From: CAIWXH01 sp964555675
GTDB lineage: Bacteria > Chloroflexota > Chloroflexia > Chloroflexales > Chloroflexaceae
DNA length: 14,961 bases
NCBI GenBank assembly: GCA_964555675.1
Contig: CAZKTU010000162.1
Span: 1 to 14,961, forward strand
Reading direction: 5' to 3'
The notes below the pieces were generated by a model. It ran no database searches and was not told where the DNA came from. It worked only from the letters and a program-made list of their open reading frames with translations. Both the position numbers and the translations under genes were made by a program. Shown here piece by piece: positions 10,868 through 14,961 of the stretch (position 1 is its first letter; the number at the start of each line of letters is the position of its first letter).

Positions 10868-11953
10868 TCAATACTCTTCCACCGCAAGCTCCACGCGCAA
10901 CCCAAGGAAGCGCCCGTAAGTTTCCGCTGCGGGCGGTAGCCCGGGCGGCAGCCCGCTCTCCGACGGTTCAAATGGGCGCACCGCAAGCTCGATGCGCCCG
11001 GTCTTCAGCGTGCGCCGCCATGTGCCGATCACGCGCCCGTCGACGACCACGATCGGTTGAAAGATGCCGTTGGCGCCCGGGTTGACGTGCCCGCTAAAAG
11101 CGGGGTCAAGGGAGGCGCCACGGTCGCGGTAGGCGATCAGGAATTCGTCGAACGGCGGCAACAGGAATGGTCGCCCCTGCTCCCCCGGTAGCGCCGCCGC
11201 CTCGTCGTAGTAGTATGTTTGGCCCGCAACCTGGGCCACGGCCAACTCGTCGGAGACGGCAGCCAGCCCTGCGCGCGCATCGGCGACGGTGAGCCCTGAC
11301 CACCAGCAGAAGTCGTGGATGGTCGCCGGACCGTGGCTGGTGAAGTAGCGTCGGGTCAGTGTAGCCAGGGCCTCGTCACGCGAGAGCGCTGGCGTGGCGG
11401 GCACCCACTCGTCAAGCAGGGCGAAGGTCGGCTGTTTGCCGGCGTGGGCGCCGAAGCAGAGCAGCCCAGCCTGGGCCAGTTGCCCGAGGATGTGGATGCC
11501 CCGCTGCCCTGCCGTGGAGATGCCCGCGTCCTCCAGGAGTGCGAAGAGTGCAGAGCGGGTGAGCTGCCTGCCGCCCTCCAGCGCGGCGGTGAGCACGCGC
11601 TCACTCGCGGTGAGGGTGGCGCCGTCCAGGCCGAGTTGCCGGAGGCGGCCTTGGGTGCGCTGGACGACGCGCGGGGTGAGCAGAGCGAGCATCCAGCGGA
11701 TGTCGGCGGGGGCCACCAGGTGGATGGTGCCGCGCATCGGCCAGGTGCGCACAATGCGGCCCGTCGCGAGGGCCTCCGCCACCGCCTGCTCGCTGGCGCC
11801 AGTGGTCCGCGCGCCGACGGCCCAGAGGGCGCCCAGGTAATCCTGGGCCTGGATCGCCCCCATCCAGCGCACCACCTCGGCGGGATCATCGCCGAGCGGA
11901 CGCGCGACTCGCTGACTGGCCAGCCGCCCCAGGCCGATCTCTGTCTGCTCCAT
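10868..11953 (-). CDS. Winged-helix protein of the AlkZ/YcaQ (HTH_42) superfamily
   Basis: This 361-residue protein carries the hallmarks of the winged-helix DNA-binding family PF06224: RTWPMRGTIHLVAPADIRWML (about 69-89), the HGPATIHDFCWWSGL segment, and the C-terminal FLLPPFDEFLIAYRDR followed by IVVVDGRVIGTWRR. Characterised members (AlkZ, YcaQ/AlkX) are DNA glycosylases that remove bulky alkylated bases or unhook interstrand crosslinks. The N-terminal IQAQD contains Gln35-Ala-Gln37, in the place where AlkZ has its catalytic Gln-x-Gln, so glycosylase activity is plausible, though many relatives are uncharacterised. AGAGG sits about five bases before the start. It lies downstream of rsr on the same strand, but a strong terminator between them makes it a separate unit. 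Confidence 0.85.
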   Translation of the reverse strand: MEQTEIGLGRLASQRVARPLGDDPAEVVRWMGAIQAQDYLGALWAVGARTTGASEQAVAEALATGRIVRTWPMRGTIHLVAPADIRWMLALLTPRVVQRTQGRLRQLGLDGATLTASERVLTAALEGGRQLTRSALFALLEDAGISTAGQRGIHILGQLAQAGLLCFGAHAGKQPTFALLDEWVPATPALSRDEALATLTRRYFTSHGPATIHDFCWWSGLTVADARAGLAAVSDELAVAQVAGQTYYYDEAAALPGEQGRPFLLPPFDEFLIAYRDRGASLDPAFSGHVNPGANGIFQPIVVVDGRVIGTWRRTLKTGRIELAVRPFEPSESGLPPGLPPAAETYGRFLGLRVELAVEEY

Positions 11954-12040
11954 AATACCTCTGCCCCGTGGGCAACCCTCTTCGCCACAATGACTCGTGA
12001 ACCGTTCGGCGACCGTCCTCTTCAGGGTACCGCGGAATGG

Positions 12041-12055
12041 GGACAGGAGCTGTCC
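12041..12055. promoter_or_regulatory. Short inverted repeat upstream of the winged-helix gene
   Basis: GGACAG and CTGTCC, separated by three bases, form a perfect 6-bp inverted repeat about 90 nt upstream of the winged-helix start codon, just beyond the rsr terminator. It could be an operator; it is also small enough to arise by chance. Confidence 0.25.
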
Positions 12056-12072
12056 GCGTGGCCGTCATGTGC

Positions 12073-12116
12073 AAAAAGCCGGAGAGCGAGACAGCCTCCT
12101 GCCTCACTCCCCGGCT
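12073..12116 (-). terminator. Strong intrinsic terminator of rsr
   Basis: On the minus strand a 14-bp stem (12103-12116 with 12077-12090, including two G-U pairs) closes a 12-nt loop and runs straight into TTTTT. It starts 14 bases after the rsr stop codon. This is the clearest rho-independent terminator in the window and separates rsr from the winged-helix gene. Confidence 0.88.
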
Positions 12117-12129
12117 CCTTCGAAGGCCC

Positions 12130-13722
12130 CTACGCCGCCGCGCTGAAGTCGCGCATCACCTGCGGTGCGGCGGTGTCGAACCCCACCACATCGAGCATAC
12201 CGCCGTCGTTTGGGTCGGCGATGGTGAAGTTGTTGGCCAGCATGCCGACGACGATCAGCTTCGCCGGAATGCCGGTTCGCTCGCGGTAGCGCCGCAGCGC
12301 CTCAGCCGGGTGAACCTGGCCGAACCAGGTCTCGCTGTCGGTGTAGACCACGAAGGTGTCCACCGCCACCCGCTGCTCGAGCGCCCACAGCATGGGGAGC
12401 GCGCAGTCGGTGCCGCCGAACGGCAGGTCGCTGGTCAGCTTGACGACATCGTCGAGCCGCTGGCGAGCCGTGAGCTTGAGCGGCACGAGCTTGTGGCTGA
12501 AGGCGATCGTGTGGACCGCGGGCTCGGTGCGGGCCGTGACCAGGCTCATCGCGGCCGCGCCCACCCGCGGGGTGAGGCCCGGCACGCCCGCGATCGCGCC
12601 GCAGGCCATCGAGCCCGAGACGTCGAGGGCCAGCAGGTGGCGCGTGCCCGCCGGCTCCACCGCGCCGAAGGCCAGCTCGAAAGCGTCGTTCAGCGCGTCG
12701 ATCACCGCCGGGACCGGGGTCCAGGTCGCGCTGCTGCGCTGGCCGTGGCCGGCGGCGTAGGTCATCAGGGCCGCCAGCACCTTCACCGGGTGCAGGCGCG
12801 CCCGGCGCAGCGCCTGGCCGTCGCGCAGCCGGCTCGTCACCGTGGCCGTCGCCGCGCTCAGCGGGGCGAGCAGGCCGACGCGAGTCATGGTGGCCAGATT
12901 GCGCACCATGGCCTCCATGGGCATGCGCTCGAGCAGCGCCGCCCACACCTCCGGGCTGCCCAGGTGCTGGGTGGGCACGGCCTCGCGGGGCAGGTCGAAA
13001 CCGGCGATCAGCTGAGCCGCCGCGCTGGCGCTCTCAGCGCGCTGCAGCCGCTCGAAGGCCCACAGCTGGCGCAGCGCCGGGTCGGGATGCGCCTCGGCGC
13101 CCACCTCCGGCCAGCCCTTCACAATCCAGCCGAGCACGGCGTTGCGCTGCGCGTCGTCGGTCTGGGCGTGCGACAGGCGCAGCAGGTCACGCAGCGCCCA
13201 GCCGTCGCGCTGGCGGTACTTGATCGCCTGGAGCACCAGGCGCTCGGTCGGCTGATCGAGGAACCAGGCGCCGACCGCCCGGCGCAGGCCGCGGCCCCAG
13301 CCGCGCAGCTCCTGAGCGTAGGCGACGAAGTGCAGCAGGTGGGTGCCCGTGCGGGCCACCTGGGGCAGCGCGCTCAGGGCGGCGCGACGGGTGTCGAGGT
13401 CAGCTGCGGTCGCGCTCATCGCCAGGGCGAAGAGGGCCGGGTCGTTCTTGGGCGCCCGACCCGCCGCGCTCACAGCCACGATCTCGGCGACTGCGCGGGC
13501 GCCGTCCTCGGCGATGCAGCGGGCCACGGCCAGGGCGTTCTCGCGGGTCAGGGCCCGCTCGCCGGTGTAGTAGCTGCCGCCCTCGCTGCCGAGGATGAGG
13601 AAGCGGCGGAGGCGCGCCCAGTCGTCCACGGGGTAGCTGTAGCCGCCGGCGCTGTTCGCCACCTGGCCGGCGAGGGGCTCGGTCTGGGGCGTGGGGCCAA
13701 GGAGCTTGCGCAGGTACTGCAT
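12130..13722 (-). CDS. rsr: Ro60/Rsr orthologue (TROVE domain plus von Willebrand A domain)
   Basis: This 530-residue protein matches Ro60 in length and architecture. The N-terminal TROVE domain of HEAT-like helices includes the family motif RFLILGSEGGSYYTGE (about 40-55). A C-terminal von Willebrand A domain has an intact MIDAS metal site: DVSGS (367-371), Thr438 in GGTDC and Asp462 in YTDSE. Ro proteins form a ring that binds misfolded RNA ends in its cavity and Y RNAs on its rim. The Deinococcus orthologue works with Y RNA and PNPase in RNA decay and rRNA maturation under stress. A strong AAAGGAGG precedes the ATG. Upstream, 13753-14086 encodes structured, tRNA-like RNAs read in the same direction, which I take as its Y RNA partners; no RtcB ligase is nearby. 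A strong terminator follows. Confidence 0.95.
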   Translation of the reverse strand: MQYLRKLLGPTPQTEPLAGQVANSAGGYSYPVDDWARLRRFLILGSEGGSYYTGERALTRENALAVARCIAEDGARAVAEIVAVSAAGRAPKNDPALFALAMSATAADLDTRRAALSALPQVARTGTHLLHFVAYAQELRGWGRGLRRAVGAWFLDQPTERLVLQAIKYRQRDGWALRDLLRLSHAQTDDAQRNAVLGWIVKGWPEVGAEAHPDPALRQLWAFERLQRAESASAAAQLIAGFDLPREAVPTQHLGSPEVWAALLERMPMEAMVRNLATMTRVGLLAPLSAATATVTSRLRDGQALRRARLHPVKVLAALMTYAAGHGQRSSATWTPVPAVIDALNDAFELAFGAVEPAGTRHLLALDVSGSMACGAIAGVPGLTPRVGAAAMSLVTARTEPAVHTIAFSHKLVPLKLTARQRLDDVVKLTSDLPFGGTDCALPMLWALEQRVAVDTFVVYTDSETWFGQVHPAEALRRYRERTGIPAKLIVVGMLANNFTIADPNDGGMLDVVGFDTAAPQVMRDFSAAA

Positions 13723-13752
13723 CGGCGGCCTCCTTTCTTTACAGAGTCAAGG

Positions 13753-13893
13753 GTGCGACGGCAGGAGTTAAACCTGCCCTTCTCCGCTGCAAGAGTTGAA
13801 CTTGCTGATCCCGAGAACCATCCCTCATCGGCCCGCGAGCGGACGAGGTGCGAGGAACGGAAGCGGAGCGTGCTGTCGCTACACTACATCGCA
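13753..13893 (-). ncRNA. Candidate Y RNA 2: tRNA-like RNA with a Ro-motif hairpin and nested T arm
   Basis: Read on the minus strand, this 141-nt segment folds as a tRNA with an oversized anticodon arm. Acceptor strands TGCGATG (13887-13893) and CGTCGCA (13754-13760) give 7 bp with one G-U. TA is followed by a D arm, GTGT/GCAC (13870-13884). An extended arm CTCCGCT/AGCGGAG (13862-13868 with 13782-13788, 7 perfect bp) follows. After a 4-nt variable region comes a T arm, GCAGG-TTTAACT-CCTGC (13761-13777). Inside the extended arm lie the 43-nt Ro-motif hairpin (13818-13860) and a second T arm with the canonical loop TTCAACT (13789-13805). There is no anticodon and no encoded CCA. The D loop lacks the usual GG. 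It ends 30 nt before the rsr start codon. The structure is seen in the sequence; Y RNA identity is inferred from the neighbouring rsr. Confidence 0.65.
13818..13860 (-). repeat. 43-nt Ro-motif hairpin, copy 2
   Basis: A 9-bp stem CCGTTCCTC/GAGGGATGG, a 7x4 internal loop (GCACCTC/CGAT), a 5-bp stem GTCCG/CGGGC and a tetraloop. It has the same length and architecture as the copy at 13948-13990, with 33 of 43 positions identical, and the three stem changes keep pairing (C-G to U-G, U-G to C-G, C-G to U-G). Selection for structure is the simplest explanation. Confidence 0.75.
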
Positions 13894-13899
13894 TGGTTG

Positions 13900-14023
13900 G
13901 CGCCGGGGCGGGAATTGAACCCGCGACCACCCCGTCTTGAGCGGTAACCATCCCTCTTCGGCCCGGGCTCGGGCAAGGTATGAAGGACGGTGTAAGGTGC
14001 TCTACCACTGAGCTACCCGGCGC
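13900..14023 (-). ncRNA. Candidate Y RNA 1: tRNA-like RNA with a Ro-motif hairpin replacing the anticodon arm
   Basis: On the minus strand this 124-nt RNA has a perfect 8-bp acceptor stem GCGCCGGG/CCCGGCGC (14016-14023 with 13900-13907). It also has TA, a canonical D arm GCTC-AGTGGTA-GAGC (13999-14013) and a canonical T arm GCGGG-TTCAATT-CCCGC (13908-13924). Between them, where a 17-nt anticodon arm belongs, are 74 nt containing the 43-nt hairpin (13948-13990). That hairpin carries GCCGAAG facing CUUG, which resembles the conserved Ro60-binding helix of Y RNAs. No normal anticodon stem-loop forms. CCGTC of the hairpin could instead pair with GACGG (13932-13936), so two folds compete. It is followed after six bases by candidate Y RNA 2. 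An ordinary tRNA with an intron is the main alternative, but removing the hairpin does not restore an anticodon arm. Confidence 0.7.
13948..13990 (-). repeat. 43-nt Ro-motif hairpin, copy 1
   Basis: A 9-bp stem CCGTCCTTC/GAGGGATGG, a 7x4 internal loop (ATACCTT/CGAA), a 5-bp stem GCCCG/CGGGC and a 4-nt loop AGCC. With the bulged CG, CTT can pair with AAG, giving a helix with a CG bulge like the Ro60 recognition helix. It is paired with the copy at 13818-13860. Confidence 0.75.
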
Positions 14024-14028
14024 ACGGA

Positions 14029-14086
14029 CGTCGGACAAGGGGGTGCGGGAGGGGTCTGGAAATAACCCTCCCACTCCGGCCCGACG
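14029..14086 (-). ncRNA. Permuted Ro-motif hairpin (candidate Y RNA 0 or leader element)
   Basis: On the minus strand CGTCGGGC pairs with GTCCGACG (8 bp). A CGGA / ACCCCCTT internal loop follows, then GTGGGAGGG pairs with CCCTCCCGC (9 bp, one G-U), closed by an 11-nt loop. The elements match the two 43-nt hairpins (CGGGC-CGRA-G opposite CTTG or CTCG, then a 9-bp stem), but the loop closes the opposite end, so the strand order is circularly permuted. This is the usual Y RNA polarity, with the Ro-binding helix formed by the 5' and 3' ends. It sits five bases before candidate Y RNA 1. No convincing promoter is visible in 14087-14146, where only a small GCGG/CCGC hairpin occurs. Confidence 0.55.
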
Positions 14087-14146
14087 TGATCAGGTCTATC
14101 ACGATCCTCAGCGTGGTTGGAGGCGGCAAACCGCGCCCCAATCGGT

Positions 14147-14644
14147 TCAGCAGAAGCCGTACTGGCTCCAGACGGCGCGGGCGGACAGGTCGAGCTTGCG
14201 GGCCAGCGGAAGCGCAAGCGGGCGTGGCGTCGAGCGCAGTGCCATCCCGGCCTGCTCGGGCGTGCGATCGGCCTTGCGGGCGTTGCACCCGCGGCAAGCG
14301 GCGACGACATTCTCCCAGCTGGTCTGGCCGCCCTGTGCCCGCGGCACGATGTGGTCGAGGGTCAGCTCGGCGCGCCCAGGCCGGCCGCCGCAGTACTGGC
14401 AGCTCTCGCCATCACGTATCAGGACAAGGGTACGGCTAACCTGGGGCCGGCGCATCCGCCGCGTGTGGGCGTAGCGCAGCAGCCGTACGACGAGCGGCGT
14501 GGCGATCACCTCGCGGGCCGAGCGGAGCAGGTGAGTGCCGGTCTCGACGACCTCGGCCTTGTGGGTGGTGAGGAGGCGCATCGCCCGCTTGAGCGTGACG
14601 ACCGCCAGCGGCTCGTAGGTGGTGTTGAGAACCAGCACCTGCAT
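14147..14644 (-). CDS. HNH endonuclease family protein
   Basis: This 165-residue protein has a complete HNH fold. A first zinc knuckle CQYCG (Cys82, Cys85) precedes the catalytic LDHIVPRAQGG (Asp97, His98), with WENVVAACRGCNARKADRTPEQAGM supplying Asn112, the second knuckle Cys117/Cys120, Asn121 and Lys124. The opening MQVLVLNTTYEPLAVVTLKRA is typical of a widespread group of stand-alone bacterial HNH proteins of unknown target. HNH enzymes cleave DNA with one divalent metal ion. The frame stays open to 14752, but I chose the ATG at 14644: AAGGAGAT lies just upstream, and the extra residues would come from a tandem repeat. It lies between the tRNA cluster and the Y RNA block, all on one strand. 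Confidence 0.92.
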   Translation of the reverse strand: MQVLVLNTTYEPLAVVTLKRAMRLLTTHKAEVVETGTHLLRSAREVIATPLVVRLLRYAHTRRMRRPQVSRTLVLIRDGESCQYCGGRPGRAELTLDHIVPRAQGGQTSWENVVAACRGCNARKADRTPEQAGMALRSTPRPLALPLARKLDLSARAVWSQYGFC

Positions 14645-14700
14645 GACGATCTCCTTGGTGGCCAAGCACGCTGGAGTTGAACCATGGCAAGAAGGATGAG

Positions 14701-14761
14701 GGATGAAGGGTGAAGGATGAAAGCCGGGCACGACAACGTGTTCATCCTTCATCCTTCATCC
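14701..14761. repeat. GGATGAA heptad repeats forming a 21-bp hairpin
   Basis: Three tandem GGATGAA-type units (14701-14721) face three complementary TTCATCC units (14741-14761), pairing over 21 bp with one mismatch. The loop contains its own CACG/CGTG hairpin (14729-14740). It lies between the tRNA-His 3' end and the HNH start, and could end tRNA transcription or simply be an expanding heptamer repeat. No T-run follows. Confidence 0.7.
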
Positions 14762-14770
14762 TTTGCTCGA

Positions 14771-14846
14771 TGGGGTGTCGCACGGGTACTGCCCCCGTTG
14801 CCTCCTGGTTCACAGCCAGGCGCCTCGCTTTTCGGCTTCCGACACC
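14771..14846 (-). tRNA. tRNA-His(GTG) with non-canonical D and T loops
   Basis: The minus strand gives a 7-bp acceptor stem including the G-1:C73 pair that identifies tRNA-His (14840-14846 with 14774-14780). The anticodon arm is perfect, CCTGG-CTGTGAA-CCAGG, with anticodon GTG at 14811-14813, and CCA is encoded (14771-14773). The T stem ACGGG/CCCGT is intact, but its loop is GGCAGTA instead of TTCRANN. The D arm has a 3-bp stem GCC/GGC and a loop GAAAAGCGA without the GG that normally contacts the T loop. Position 7-66 is a G-G mismatch. It is four bases from tRNA-Gln. It may be a functional, structurally divergent tRNA-His or a decaying copy. Confidence 0.75.
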
Positions 14847-14850
14847 ACGG

Positions 14851-14924
14851 TGGTTGGAGGAGCTGGACTCGAACCAGCACAGCGAGGTCCAAAGGCTCGC
14901 GTCCTCCCCTTAGACGATCCTCCA
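14851..14924 (-). tRNA. tRNA-Gln(TTG)
   Basis: This is a complete cloverleaf on the minus strand with encoded CCA (14851-14853). The acceptor is TGGAGGA/TCCTCCA with the U1-A72 pair typical of tRNA-Gln. The D arm is GTCT...GGAC, the anticodon loop CTTTGGA gives anticodon TTG at 14890-14892, and the T arm is GCTGG-TTCGAGT-CCAGC. The closing pair of the anticodon stem is a C-C mismatch, leaving four firm pairs. Its canonical D and T loops contrast with the adjacent tRNA-His. Confidence 0.9.
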
Positions 14925-14927
14925 TCC

Positions 14928-14961
14928 TGGCGCCGCCGGCGTGAGTCGAACACGCACCGGG
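14928..14961 (-). tRNA. Partial tRNA, 3' end only (possibly tRNA-Glu)
   Basis: Encoded CCA (14928-14930), discriminator G73, acceptor 3' strand CGGCGGC and a T arm GCGTG-TTCGACT-CACGC (14939-14955) are visible before the window ends. The anticodon is outside. G73 and a position next to tRNA-Gln would suit tRNA-Glu, but that is a guess. Confidence 0.8.

Noticed and set aside
13744..13756. A fourth Ro-motif strand (GCACCCTTGACTC) just before rsr.
   Set aside because: It resembles the CTTG strand but has no convincing partner, and most of it is better explained by the acceptor 3' strand of candidate Y RNA 2.
12037..13947. A 636-codon plus-strand frame antisense to rsr and running into the Y RNA block.
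   Set aside because: rsr is unambiguous on the other strand and the frame crosses a terminator and structured RNAs.
13900..14023. Annotation as an ordinary tRNA, with or without an intron.
   Set aside because: Removing the 43-nt hairpin leaves CCTTACA facing a 23-nt segment with no proper 5-bp anticodon stem and 7-nt loop, and the same hairpin recurs in the neighbouring tRNA-like RNA upstream of an Ro gene.
14653..14690. A T-arm-like segment (TGG-TTCAACT-CCA) ending in CCA on the minus strand upstream of the HNH gene.
   Set aside because: Only three stem pairs form and no matching 5' acceptor, D arm or anticodon arm lies upstream; at most a tRNA remnant.
14645..14752. A longer start for the HNH protein, adding 36 residues.
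   Set aside because: The extra codons come from the heptamer repeat, while the ATG at 14644 has a strong Shine-Dalgarno and begins the conserved domain.

Overview
This is a very GC-rich bacterial window, most likely from the Chloroflexota (Roseiflexus/Kouleothrix-like). That placement is an inference from base composition, gene families and genes packed with short gaps; no marker gene here fixes it.

Layout. On the plus strand, 45-2579 encodes a STAND/NB-ARC ATPase with an unassigned helical N-terminus and a TPR-like C-terminus. It converges on a run of four minus-strand genes: an AceE-like thiamine-diphosphate enzyme (7994-10390), a histidine-phosphatase/phosphoglycerate-mutase-like protein (7240-7869), PEP carboxylase (4326-7157) and a PYROXD2-like FAD oxidoreductase (2684-4264). 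Three of the four have a perfect TATAAT about 40 nt before the start codon, so this is probably a series of separately promoted genes rather than one strict operon. PEP carboxylase instead has a 14-bp perfect palindrome in its leader. A 44-bp hairpin element lies just after the stop codons of two of these genes. A divergent 37-codon membrane microprotein follows at 10532-10645, then a winged-helix protein of the AlkZ/YcaQ superfamily (10868-11953, minus).

The last 3 kb (minus strand) is an RNA-centred neighbourhood. The window edge carries a tRNA cluster: a partial tRNA, tRNA-Gln(TTG) and a tRNA-His(GTG) with non-canonical D and T loops. Next come an HNH endonuclease, a dense noncoding block at 13753-14086, and an Ro60/Rsr orthologue (TROVE plus vWA, 12130-13722) that ends in a strong intrinsic terminator.

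Main discovery. The noncoding block just upstream of rsr holds three copies of a structured motif that resembles the Ro60-binding helix of Y RNAs. Two copies are 43-nt hairpins, each sitting where the anticodon arm would be in a tRNA-like RNA (13900-14023 and 13753-13893) that keeps acceptor stem, D arm and T arm. The third copy (14029-14086) is a free hairpin whose strand order is circularly permuted relative to the other two. I read this as a tandem bacterial Y RNA cassette feeding the downstream Ro protein, with an unusual unpermuted tRNA layout and a nested second T arm in one member. The pairings are visible in the sequence; Ro binding is inference.
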